From the NCBI RefSeq assembly GCF_033568475.1, contig NC_133123.1, positions 138,096,242 through 138,160,241 on the forward strand: DNA of 64,000 nt, given 5' to 3'. Positions 23,098 through 33,935 of this stretch are shown piece after piece (the first letter of the stretch is position 1; each line of letters opens with the position of its first letter). The DNA comes from Henckelia pumila. Lineage: Eukaryota > Streptophyta > Magnoliopsida > Lamiales > Gesneriaceae. The notes under the pieces are model-generated. The model had not been told where the DNA came from, did no database searches, and saw only the letters and a list, made by a program, of their open reading frames with translations. A program made the position numbers and the translations under genes.

Positions 23098-23856
23098 CTA
23101 AGAGCAAGAAATGTGTGTTACCGTCTTAGACTCAGTGCAATCACGAGCAAAGTGACCCATCTTGTCACAGTTGTAACACTTGACTTTGCTTATGTTTTGT
23201 TTTCCACCCCTTTTGCCTCGGCGAATCACTTTGGTCTGGCCACTTCGTGGGGCTAGGTTTCGATTTCTCTCATTTTCTTGTCCAATACTTAATTGCTTGT
23301 TCCAACGTCCACTCTTTTGGGGTTTTCGTTGACTAGCATGTGTGACAAGAGCATCTGTTTGTGTACGTTCAGATTCTTTACGGTCAGTCTCAAGTCTTAA
23401 GTGACTGGCGACACTATCGAATGTTTTAATATGCTCATTGTGGGTTAAAACAAGTTTAACATGTCCCCAAGTCTGCTCAGGTAGAGATCTAAGGACTACC
23501 AATACTTGTTATTCATCAGTGAGCTCACATCCAACATTCTGAAGCTCTCGAATCATATCCTTCATCACATCTAGATGTTGGATCATCGAGTGGCTTGGGT
23601 CAAGTACATACTGATTAAACTTGAGGGTAAGAGCCCTCAATCTAGTAATCGAAGTGCTACCATACTTGACCTTCAGAACTTCCCATAACTCTTTAGCTGT
23701 AGGATGTTTCTCAAACTCTCTGATCAGATTATCGTGCATGCAGCTTAGCATAGTAAAGCGCGCACTTTTATCTTGATCCACCCACTTATCGTACGCGTCT
23801 AAATCGCGAACATATTCAAGAGTCGATCCATATTTTGGTTCAGTAGGTTTAGCCAT
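23098..23856 (-). pseudogene. Copia gag with one nonsense codon
   Basis: ORFs 23,856-23,509 and 23,502-23,098 share one frame separated only by a TAA, giving about 252 codons. The N-terminal part is copia gag (UBN2-type): DAYDKWVDQDKSARFTML, ELWEVLKVKYGS and later LPEQTW. The C-terminal part is basic (RRGKRGGKQN) and ends with a CCHC zinc knuckle CYNCDKMGHFARDC, which binds RNA during particle assembly. The frame stops shortly after the knuckle and no protease follows. The ATG at 23,856 (MAKPTEPKYGS) is a plausible native start. Confidence 0.8.
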
Positions 23857-25437
23857 AACAGTAGTGAGATGATCAAGTAACTTTTCTTTGTGAAGTAAAA
23901 ATCGAATTTTTCTATGTCACATGGCATAATTTTGGCCATCAAGTTTGCCACTACCATGGAGTTCTAGAAAGACTGGTTGAATATCCATAACTGTATTTTA
24001 TGCACAATAAAATAAGGTACTTATCCACAAAAAAATACTTTTATTTCGGATCCAAGTAAATTTTATTATTTTCTCTAATTCATTAGGATCAAAAATTTCG
24101 CTCCAAGTGGTAGCTAGTAATCATCTCCCTTCGAATTAAAAATCCTAATAAATTTATCGATCTCAGAAATAAAATATATCCATATATCATGCATGATATA
24201 ACAATTTAAACAATAATATCATAAATTGCATACACAAATAAATGCAATAACTCATATATGATAATCAAATTGTAAGGTCGTAAATTGCATTAAAAAACGC
24301 AACAAATCATGCACAAAATATATCTCCAAATTGCATATCTAATAGTGCGAAAATCATGCAATAATCTTAACCATTTCGAAGCATGATTCTCACTCAAAAA
24401 ATATCGTGGGAGATTTAAGCTTTTATGACAAAAATCATCATAAATTATAACTCAAAATATTCGTGAGCTATAATAATTTCTAATATTAATTAATATTATT
24501 TCAAGCTCAAGTAATTAAACATGTGATGCACAAAATATCTTAAATCACTTTATAAACGGCCGGGGCATGTTATGCAATATCACAAAATCGCATGATCAAA
24601 CAAAAACAATAACCCATGCCATAATATCACGAAGCGATCCAATAATCATCAATATCTAATTTTATTATTATTTTTTTTTAAAAAAACCCAATTTTTAGTT
24701 AGGTGCTTTGTTTTCAAGATACGAACTTCACTCATTGGATATTGCAATTTTAATTAAACCCAATGGGCTATTAGAAATGCGTACAAGAAGTAATTAAGCC
24801 CAATCCATTAAGGTTCATCTCCTATCCTAACCTAACCTACTGCCGCCTCATCTGCTTCACTGCAACAGCGGTAACACCATGAATCACGGGTGCGCACAGA
24901 GTCACGCATTTAAAAATCGAGATTGCGGAGGAAATCGTGGGTAAAACAAGGGCTGATGTGTGCACTTGGATTCACACATCGTCGCTGCACACTTCCGTTG
25001 TTGCCGCACTTTGCAGCGGCTATCGCTGCGCTCTACTGTGCGCACTATCGAGAAGTTGCATCTGTTTCGCCCCTTTCAGAAAATCTTTTATTATTAAAAA
25101 ATTATACCTCCTTCTCGAATTGTTGTGATTTGTATTCACTGCTTTCACATCCGGAGTTCGCGTACCTTTGTCGCAAATTGCCGTCCGGATCATGCTGCCT
25201 CTAACTTTTGGTTATTGTAGGAAATAGGAAAATTACACTAATGTAAGAAAATTCGGTTTGTTCCGTAGAGGAAACCCATTCACAATGAAAAGATCGTTCA
25301 CTTGGTGATCACATGAAATTGAATTCAAAATTTATTCTACTAGTGCCGATTTTATTGGATGTAATTCACACATGAATTTCAAACAAAATTTATGAATTAA
25401 TCGCACGTGTTTGTTTTTGCGAGGCCAAGCCAAGATG

Positions 25438-25449
25438 GCTCTGATACCA
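25438..25449 (-). promoter_or_regulatory. Primer-binding site of the copia element
   Basis: The minus strand reads TGGTATCAGAGC, a perfect tRNA-iMet complement, adjacent to the 5' LTR. Confidence 0.85.
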
Positions 25450-25450
25450 T

Positions 25451-25875
25451 AGTTGGAATTTAATGCTCATAAACAATAAATCGTATGTACCTTTTCGACG
25501 GAAAATAAGGCACACGGTTGTTGGATCTCTGACTCGATCTATAAGCAAATCCCTCGAACAAATCCCACGAACAATCTTTAGTTCCTTTTGCGGTCGTCGA
25601 AATATTACTAGAATATTTCGATCATGTGCACACTTTAAACCCTTAGAGATTTCTGGCGATGCATTCATTTTTCGTCAATCTACCAACTGAAGGCTACCTA
25701 TATTTATAGGACACCTAGTATGGTATGACTAGAATTCTACTCCACCTCAAACTGTGGATGTACTTATTCTATATCAAATAATATATTATGGGATAATAAT
25801 ATTGATATATCTAATCTTTTGAATATGGTATATCTAAAATACCAAATATATAAAAGATCACAATAATATCCAATA
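25451..25875 (-). repeat. 5' LTR of the copia element
   Basis: 425 bp, shorter than its partner by two internal deletions. Its inner end reads AGTTGG where the other LTR has TGTTGG. Confidence 0.85.
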
Positions 25876-26327
25876 CTAGCAAAGAAGTGCCTATCAGATT
25901 CATCGACGGAGAGGCCAATAATGAAAGAAGTGGAAATGGCCTTGGCATCTATTATAAGTGGAAGGAGCCCAGACGATGCAATTGTTAGCCAAAAATCAAC
26001 TCAGGTTGTCTTTGCTCGTAGACTTTTGAGACGAAATAAGAGCTTATAATAACTTTTTTTAACGGCTGCGGCCACTTTGTTTTGCGATAAGAAAGCGGCT
26101 AAACCAAGCAATTGAGATCGATTGTCACTTTGGTTCGAGAGAATACCAACCTTTTATTGTAGCATTTTTAATCTAAATTTATGCAAAGATCAGCATGCGT
26201 TTTTGCTGTGAACTTGTACCAATAAAAGCGTCTCTTTTATAACGCTTTTCATTTAAGGCTTTTTCTTTTAGAGTTAGAAGTACGTGTATTCAGTTACTTG
26301 GGAAGATTGATCCCGGAGCGTATAAAT

Positions 26328-27167
26328 CAAGGGCGGCCCTGACGTAGGGTGGGTTGGGCGATCGTTCGGGGCCCCACCTTCAGACGTGCCTCAAATTATT
26401 TTTAAATTAGTATTTATATTAATATTTATATAATTTTAGTAAATAAAAAATTATTAAAAAAATTTATTGTAGGGTTTTATGGCAGAAATTTTTCTTGAAT
26501 TGAGTTAAATCACCACAAACTCTCGTACCCCACTAATTTGTTTTTAATTTCAACTTCTTTCTTCATGCGGCCCTGCAAACAATTTATTCTAAACACGAAA
26601 ATTTATCGCAAACCTCCATTGCTTCATAGGTAGGCATATCATCAAGTTTTTCTTACTTATACAATTAAATCATGACGATTACTCAGATTACAAATTTAAA
26701 ATCGTGTGATTTTACAAAAAATGTAAATTTTTTTTTTTCATTTTCTTCATTTACTAATTTATTATTGCATTGTTATTTTATTAATTCATATTACGCTAAT
26801 TTATTATTATCATATATATATGTTTTTTTATTTGTTTTTTATTTCATTATTTAGTACTATTTTATATTACACATGAGTTTAGTTAAAATATTTTTATTCT
26901 TGCACAATTATTCATCGTACAAAAAATGAAAAAAAAAACGACGAAATTACTTCAAAAAATGCAAGAAGAGTGCATTTTAAATAATATTAGCTGTTAAATA
27001 GGTTATTTTTTGAGAAATTATGTAGATATTTATGATGTGTATTTTTATTAATTACATATTATAGTTTACTTTGATTATAATATTTTATATATATATCACA
27101 CTGTTCAAGTTATTGAAGGACCTTTTTTTATTCGCCCCGGGCCTAATTTCTTTCAGGACCGCCCCTA
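26328..27167. mobile_element. Non-autonomous hAT element
   Basis: 840 bp bounded by a perfect 8-bp duplication GTATAAAT (26,320-26,327 and 27,168-27,175). Terminal inverted repeats are CAAGGGCGGCCCTGA and, inverted, TAGGGGCGGTCCTGA. Length of duplication and GGGCGG(C/T)CCTGA termini are characteristic of plant hAT elements. The interior is AT-rich with no transposase; the ORF at 26,672-26,854 is low-complexity. Confidence 0.9.
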
Positions 27168-27314
27168 GTATAAATTAAATAGGCTTCTTATTCACTGATA
27201 ACCCTTCGATAATGTAAAAAAAAACCCTTCGATGGAATAATAAATAATAAATAAGCTATAGGAAATTATGAATGATAAAAATAAAAATTGATAGGTGTAT
27301 TCATATATATATAT

Positions 27315-27673
27315 TGATGGGTTATGACCCAATTTGACTTTATCAAGACCCATAAATTTCTAAAAGCCCATAAGAGGCTCAAGCCCATAAAACTCTCCGA
27401 CTATCTATAAATAGCTCAAGTTCTCTTATTCTTAAGGTACACACTCTATAGTCACATGCTCGAGTTCTCTAGAACTTTTGTTGGGCAAATATTGACTTCA
27501 GCGTCGGAGTGTTTTCGCCAGGCAACCCCCGGCGCCACCCACTTTGCTTTGTGATGCAGGTGACAACCCACGAAGCTCGGTCTTTGGAACAGTTCGAGTA
27601 TTAATCCGGCTATCCAGATCTCCACAAGTTACCCAGATTTTTTCTCTAATCGGGTAATATCAATTTTTTGCTA

Positions 27674-27678
<5 letters not shown>
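27315..27678 (+). mobile_element. Small solo LTR (364 bp)
   Basis: Starts TGATGGGTTATGACCC and ends TTGCTACATCA, flanked by TATAT on both sides. It contains a TATA box (CTATAAATAGCTCAAG near 27,404) followed by transcript-like GC-richer sequence, the layout of a compact LTR with U3, R and U5. No partner LTR or primer site follows. The TATAT duplication lies in AT repeats and so is weak evidence alone. Confidence 0.75.

Positions 27679-27721
<43 letters not shown>
27679..27721. repeat. (TA)n microsatellite
   Basis: About 43 bases of perfect TA alternation directly after the solo LTR. Confidence 0.95.
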
Positions 27722-27723
<2 letters not shown>

Positions 27724-27948
27724 CATGTAATTATAGAGTATTTGATGTATAGAGCAAGTATGTCGTCGAGCAATTCATCTATATGTATCGACTCGATCTA
27801 CGTAAATAGTATGAAACTAATAGTTTTAATGTAAACAATAATATTTTTTAATGGATTGAGTAACAGATAGTTGATTTGAAAGGTAGATGTGTTGATTGAA
27901 CATCCAAATTTCATGGTAACATTGATTAAATATTTGGCAAATACTTGA

Positions 27949-28027
27949 TTGGGCTCTTGAGTGGCAGTTGAATCCATTTAAGCAAGGTGGTCCATGGGGC
28001 CCAATGTATTAAATCCAGCAACCCATA
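27949..28027. repeat. Dispersed repeat block, copy 2 (pair at 14,557-14,632)
   Basis: See copy 1. Here the block reads TTGGGCTCTTGAGTGGCAGT and ends AGCAACCCATA, and continues into a partly repeated ATCCAGTAACCCATATTTGG. Confidence 0.7.
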
Positions 28028-30776
28028 TTTTTTTTTATGCATCCAGTAACCCATATTTGGTCTGAGGAATGGGAATAGGTACTAAAAATTAGAAGTACGA
28101 ATCATTAGTATGATATTATTTATAATACGATGATTGACACAAATTTCAGTGGCGCCATAGAAGGCCCAATTCGGTCCAGCATAAACAAGACCCTCTAAAA
28201 AGGTATCTAGACAAATCATCCTCAAGTTTTCTCCGGACTCCACCTACAAAAATAACAATTTTCCTCTATTAGGCCAAAAAAAAGTTACTTTTATATAAAA
28301 AATTCTAGAAATTAATAAATGCAATTCTTAAACTTTCGAGGGATAATTGATTTTACGATCGGCAAATATTGATTACAGGCTGCACTTTTCTTTCTTTGAG
28401 AAGAAAATTTATAAATAAATAATAGAATTCCAGGATAAGAATTGGAGAAATATCCTTTATTAATGTCAACACTTGATCAAGATAATCTAAACTCCAGTTT
28501 AACAAAGTGCAGTAGTCAAATCTTTTTTTTTTTTTTTTTCCAACAAAAATTTAAAGCGAGACACCACCATTTTACTACCCGGAAAAATATATATTTATTT
28601 TAGAACAAAAAATTGAAAAAAGTACGTACAGTTTTTAGTATTTATAAATTTTATAGTTCAAAAATAAATATTTATTTATATTTATAAATTCGATCCTCCA
28701 TGGATGTCAATTAATACTTTGGTTAGCTTGAAACAGCAGAAGTAGGAATCTTACAAGTCCACACGTTTAGTCCTCAATTTTTATTAATCTCAAACGGCTT
28801 TTGGCATACATACATTTAATCTAACAATAAATAATAATTAGTAGAAATATTAAGCTAATAATAACAGGACTTAACGGCCTTAACCATCTCCACCTAACCT
28901 ATGGCTATTTTAAAATTAAATATTGTCAAATGTCATAATAAAACAACCCCAGAATCATACATTAAACAAAGTTATCGGAAATATTATTGAAACTCCAGCT
29001 TATCCCGTAATCTTGCGTCAGAAACAGATTATTTGGCCAATATATATGTATTATTTACTCATTAAAAATTTATTTCTTTATTAATTTTAACGAATCTAAT
29101 GTCACAAGTCCAAGTACACAAATAAAATGGTATACATGCGAGAATTTAGGGTTAGAAATCGAAAGAAGATTCGGAGGCAGCATGAATCGTGACATAATTA
29201 CCACTCTAATCTATATAGGTGCCAACGTTATACTCCTTACATTAAACATATCCCATTATTATGAATGGAATAAGTTGGTTATTGAACCTGGAAACTTTTG
29301 TATTTGTCAATCTGCAATTTTATTTTTCTACATTGACAAATTCTTATATTGGTTGTTATTTTTATAATTTAGTCATTTTTTCGATGTTGACGGTGTAGTA
29401 CTGTTGATATTTATGAAGTATGTATATGCAATATGTACAGGTCTGTCGAGACAACGATGATATGTTTAGTGTCATTATTACGAAAGCATGAGAATGATTG
29501 TTCGCCATGAAAGCGAAATAGAAAAAAAATCATGAATCAGAGTGTGATGAGCGGATTTGAGTGGGAGTGAACCTACTCTGCTGATACCATATTACGGATT
29601 GAAGATGAAATTGATTGATATCTCTATTGATTCATAATGAGAAGAAGTACTTATTATGGAATACAATGTGACTAATTTATACAAAAGAAAATAACTTCTT
29701 ATCTAATTAACTACCCGTAAACTAATTGAGTAACTAACACTAACTATATGTTTGTTAACTCTGATAGTCACGTTAATACTTACGCTAAAAAATAACTAAA
29801 ATTATCAAAAAAAAATAAAATATACGGAACTAAAAAAACCAATCAGAAAACTTTTTATATTCTTCGTGTCATAGCTATATATGTTGATAATTTACCATAC
29901 CTGTTAATTAATAAGTAGGATAAATTGTCTTTTTAAATATAAGCTAATACAAAATCCTTCTGAATTTAATTGAATATACACATAGAATGATAGCACCGCC
30001 GTTACAAAACCTTATATTACAGTTATATAACATTTATATATATCATGCTACAAATAAAACGTAGGAATAATTTTATAATTTAAACTATACTTCGAAACCC
30101 AACTCAATTTGTAACATTCATTTTACATATATCATTTTCTTTCAAATATATAGTTTCACTTTAAAATATTCCGGATATAGTGTGTTAAAATGTTATTAAG
30201 CGATTGATTTGTTAAGTTTGACTTACATTATAATTAAAAAATTAGAAAATAAATTTTCATTTTGAAAAAGTTTTTAAAAAATATTTTGTGAATAGATAAT
30301 TCATACAGCATTCTTTTGTTTTAAAAAAATATAAATATATATTTAACAGAAGGGAAAAAAAAATCAACTGTATAATCAAGATATGCTAGCTATGATGCTA
30401 CGAGTCACATTCTACGGTGTCAAAAACTACAAGCATCGGCTATATTAAATTAAATTAAATAGCATTGAGTTGAATTCATTTAAATTAAATTTGTATTAAA
30501 AAAATACACAGAAAAGAGCGAAGCATCTTCTGAACTCAGACGTGATAGAAGTTTATTACTACCTCCCATTTCCAAAAAAAAAGAAACCAAAAAAAAAAAA
30601 AAAAAAAGTAAAATAAAATAAAAAGAATTCCTGGTTTTACATTAATTAAAAAAATAAAAAATAAAATCGATTTCATTACATTTTTCTCCTGTGAAGATTC
30701 TTCAACCAAAAGCGCACATATATATGCATGTACAGTACATTGGTGGGGCGACTAGATTCAATTGGAAGACACAGAA
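28028..30776. other. AT-rich intergenic region, no gene seen
   Basis: No supported gene. The 61-codon frame at 29,182-29,367 is hydrophobic but has no other support. CTGATACCAT at 29,581-29,590 is the complement of a tRNA-Met primer site next to TATTACGGATTGAAG, so a decayed minus-strand LTR end may lie at 29,581 onward, but no partner was found. The last few hundred bases, with a poly(A) run near 30,585-30,607, would contain the promoter of the glycolipid-transfer gene. Confidence 0.4.
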
Positions 30777-32857
30777 ATGAAGCGGAGGAGAGAAGCGGAG
30801 ATGGCGCCATCGGAGATAAGGTCCGCCATTGAGGAACTGTCCCTCATGGCGGTCAACGTCAAAGCTGACGGCGGCACCGCCTCCTCCTCCTCCTCCTCCT
30901 CCGGCGCCGATCAACTTCCACCTGCGGAGCCGCATCAAGTTCCCATGAAGCCCTTTCTTTCTGTCTGCAACTTGCTCGTTCAAGTTCTTGGTTACGTACA
31001 GTACTCTTTTTTAATTAAATTATTATTCTTCTCTCACACCAAAACACACACTCGTGACTTTGGCATATATGCTTCGTTTTTTCCCGAACAATTTCACGTT
31101 TTTGAGTCCATGATTTTATAGATAGTGGAAGAAGATTTTTATGATTGATGACTAGCTTTTACTTGAAAAGGGACACTTCTCTCGAAATTTTGGTACTGAT
31201 TATTACTGAAAAAATTGCATCTTTTTGTGGTATCAATCATGATCATATTCTTGCAGATAAGATAGGGCCGACAATGGCGGTATTGAGACAAGACATACAT
31301 CAAAATATAGAGGTAAACAATTGGATTTAATTAAAGAGTGAAAAATATATATGAATGAGGTTATGGACAAATTTGTCACTTTCGCAATGTGTGTACAACA
31401 CACGCAATATTCATCCCCACCAAAATGTCTACATCGGATGCTCTTCCATGGCTAACCATCCATTCATTTTGACTTTGCGAGAGGATGAGTATTCGCGCCT
31501 CGTATATGTACCATTTTGCCACCTATATGAATCGTGTTAGAATTTCAAAAATTTCAACTCAATGTGTTTAATTCCCAAGAAAAATAAAATCTTTTCGTAC
31601 TTTTTTCCTTGTTCATGTTGACTCTCCTCCACCACTCAATAGTCAAATGGCAATGATGAACTTTTAATGGGCCAATCCAAAGGGGTATTCACGTCAATTG
31701 GTTACGAAACATTAAATTATGAATTTTGCCATCATATTATAGTTGTTCATACATTACAATTGGAGGGTCAGTCCAGGGGATTCTTTTGTTGTTACATGGA
31801 CTTGAACTCTATGTATTTCACAAGGGAGTGAGAGCTGTTTATGCCACTTAACCAAGCGGCAGTAGTTTCGTATAAATTTTTGAATAAGTATTTTTTGTGA
31901 AATGGTATCACGAATCTATATCCATAAGACTTGTCGATTCGAATATTTCTCTCACAAAATTGACATGTTTTACAATCTCAAGTAAGTTTACTCGTTTTAC
32001 GCTTAGTTTTTTTGTTCGGGTTTTGATTTTTTCAATATACATGCATATATATATATATATATATGTATAGAGATTAGAGAAGTTTCATGACTCGGATCCT
32101 TCTATATATTGGGACGTGGTTGAGATTTTAAAGAAAGAGGTGAATGAAGGCAAGGTAAAACAAGGCCCCACATGCAGTAAAGCCTTCGTTTGGCTCACCA
32201 GGTCATGAATTGTTTTTCCCTCAACTTAACAAGCCCACGCATTCACCAATTTCTCACATTAATTTTATATCTTCTCTTTTAAAGTTATTCAAGATTCATT
32301 TGATTCTCACTTTTCTTGGATTATATATATTTGCACCTTGCAGGTCTCTTGATTTCACTCTATGTTTACTAGAATTACTTGTGAAAGATTTCGATAGAAA
32401 TATGGAGCAAGCGGTGGAAGAGTCCTATAACACGACTTTAAAGCCATGGCATGGTTGGATTTCTTCTGCTGCTTGTAAAGTAATGAACTTCCCATAATGT
32501 AAATTACTCGGTTTTGCCTCAATATATAACAAGATTCTACAAAGTGTGTGTGTGAAATTTCTTTTACAGGTAGCTCTTAAACTTGTGCCCGATAGCCCGA
32601 ATTTAGTGAACATTCTCAAGAGTACCAAAGATGAAGATTTGGATACGCTTAAAGAGCAAATGCAGAGAATGATTGAATTGCTTGCCCCTGTATTAAACCA
32701 AAACCATGACATTCTGGTGAGCCACAACAATTGGCTTGTTTTTTCGATAGTTCGCGAACATAATTAAGATCGGGAGAATCGTTATCTCATATCGAATATG
32801 TATTTTGGCTCCATTTCGCAGAAAACATACGGATTGGACAAGTTGAAATCTACATGA
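30777..32857 (+). CDS. Glycolipid-transfer (GLTP/ACD11-type) domain protein, 6 exons, 239 aa
   Basis: Exons 30,777-30,990, 31,257-31,312, 32,071-32,201, 32,344-32,479, 32,570-32,716 and 32,822-32,857 join in frame at GT-AG sites to 239 codons plus TGA. GLTP proteins move sphingolipids between membranes in the cytosol; the plant ACD11 type carries ceramide-1-phosphate and restrains cell death. Family head-group residues are visible: Asp84 and Asn88 in RQDIHQNIE, Trp131 and Arg134 in FVWLTRSLD, His170 in PWHGW. The N-terminal 50 residues are a low-complexity, Ser-rich extension (SSSSSSSG). I chose the ATG at 30,777 (MKRRREAEM); the ATG at 30,801 is an alternative. No lesion seen. Whether it is the ACD11 ortholog or a paralog cannot be told. 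Confidence 0.92.
31780..31868 (-). mobile_element. tRNA-related SINE head or tRNA pseudogene in GLTP intron 2
   Basis: On the minus strand, GCCGCTTGGTTAAGTGGC contains TGGTTAAGTGG (31,844-31,854), a full match to the Pol III A-box pattern. Thirty-five bases on lies AGTTCAAGTCC (31,798-31,808), a 9/11 match to the B box. Spacing fits a tRNA or tRNA-derived SINE. No cloverleaf 3' half or clear tail and duplication was found, so extent is approximate. Confidence 0.5.
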
Positions 32858-33148
32858 ATGAGGGAGATATGCAAGAAAAATTGTAGAATCTGTACAGAAT
32901 CACAGAAATATACGTGTATTTGCATGGCCTTCAACTATATATAGCTCGTGCGCTAATGATGTACATTGAATCACTGACATATTGTACAGGTGTTTTTCCA
33001 GAAAAAAGAAGACATTGTATATACAATGAAAATATGTAATAAAGTTCTGCTGTCTTGTGTAACCTCAAAAGTCAAAATACTTAAATTAGTTAATGTTTAT
33101 TAGATTTCTTTATGATCAAATATATTTAAATTTGAATTAAGATATGAT

Positions 33149-33342
33149 CAATGGCGAAGTCAGGAATTTCAATCTACTCGGGCTAGAATTTTTAGCTCTC
33201 GAATCATTTAATATTCTAAATTTAATTACCCGGGCTAGTATCAAAATATTCCAAATTTTTTTGAATTTAATATAAAATTAAAGAAAAAAAATATCCCATC
33301 CAGGCTAAAGCCTAGGTGAAGATAAGTGTGGCTCCGCGGCTG
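33149..33342. mobile_element. Short hAT-type MITE remnant
   Basis: The left end CAATGGCGAAGTCAGGA is an imperfect inverted match to the right end (inverted: CAGCCGCGGAGCCACAC). The interior has CCCGGGCTAG and CAGGCTAAAGCCTAGG segments. Such GGCGGAGCCA-ended elements are common plant hAT MITEs. No clean target duplication seen. Confidence 0.5.
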
Positions 33343-33561
33343 CAGGCCAAGATTAAAGACACGACTGGCCTTTTCCTGCCATATCTTTGAAATATAAAAA
33401 GGAACTGTTTCCAGATTAAAGATTTTTGTTCACTTAGTTAATTTAATCCAAAAGTTAGCCCAAATATACTCAATATAAGATATTTGGGCCCAGGATATTA
33501 ATCCAACCCAGATTTTGAAACAGTTGTTGGCCTTTGTTTGCGATCCATTTTTATTTATTAA

Positions 33562-33935
33562 AGTATCGTTTGGTTTGAGTTATGGAATAAGTAATATATA
33601 GATAAGTAGTATAATATAATAAAAAATAAATAAAAATGATAGTTAAAATAGTATTAAATTTGATTGATAGATTTTATTAAATTTTATATAAAAATGTTAA
33701 ATGACTATTTTGTCTTTTTAATAATAAATAAAATAAAAATTATATTATTTACAATGGTTAATATAGTAATTTAAATTCAATGATTTGATTGATGTGAGAT
33801 AAATAATTAATGATTTGATTGATGTAAAATAAATAGTTAATATATGGATAAATAATATGATAAGAATAGCATAAGATATGATGAGATAAGTTATATATAT
33901 ATATATATTAGTAATACGGCGAACAAAACGGTGCC
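33562..33935. mobile_element. Tourist-like MITE, copy 2
   Basis: Same family as 13,931-14,314. Ends AGTATCGTTTGGTTTGAG and (inverted) GGCACCGTTTTGTTCGCC form imperfect TIRs, flanked by TAA on both sides, the PIF/Harbinger target. A (TA)n run lies at about 33,892-33,909 near the right end. Confidence 0.8.

Larger units (their letters stand above)
19669..25875 (-). mobile_element. Degenerate Ty1/copia element in the kinase exon
   Basis: LTRs at 19,669-20,160 and 25,451-25,875 begin and end T(G)TTGG…CCAATA, and the target duplication is CTAGA/CTAGC (19,664-19,668; 25,876-25,880). Minus orientation is fixed by the primer site at 25,438-25,449, the purine tract GAGTGGGAGT at 20,161-20,170 and the gag frame. 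Only gag is recognisable. About 2.9 kb on the pol side (20,171-23,097) shows no protease, integrase, RT or RNase H motif that I can see. LTRs differ by two deletions and substitutions, so it is older than the chromovirus. Joining the flanks restores the host kinase frame. Confidence 0.9.
16424..26049 (+). pseudogene. WAK-like receptor pseudokinase gene, interrupted by two retroelements
   Basis: Exons are 16,424-17,287, 17,408-17,593, and 18,749-19,663 continuing at 25,876-26,049; junctions are GT-AG and preserve frame. Exon 1 holds a signal-like hydrophobic start, a GUB_WAK galacturonan-binding domain (GCSSTRCGNLTIPFPFG), the Cys-rich WAK C-terminal domain and an EGF end. Exon 2 is a calcium-type EGF (DIDVCKTSNPC). 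Exon 3 is the kinase. Lesions: frameshift near 16,790, TAG at 16,840-16,842, frameshift near 19,560, copia insertion after VDNL (the gene resumes AKKCL). Catalytic motifs are degenerate: no invariant Lys (TITIY), HGN for HRD, HDV for DFG. It was a cell-wall sensor-type pseudokinase before it died. Confidence 0.85.

Noticed and set aside
24923-25204. 93-aa plus-strand ORF with many Cys and His
   Set aside because: Lies in the untranslated leader of the copia element on the opposite strand; no family resemblance.
25438-25449. CTGATACCA motifs considered as tRNA gene fragments
   Set aside because: They are complements of retroelement primer sites next to LTRs; no tRNA structure surrounds them.
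29182-29367. 61-aa hydrophobic ORF
   Set aside because: Short, AT-driven hydrophobicity, no supporting context.
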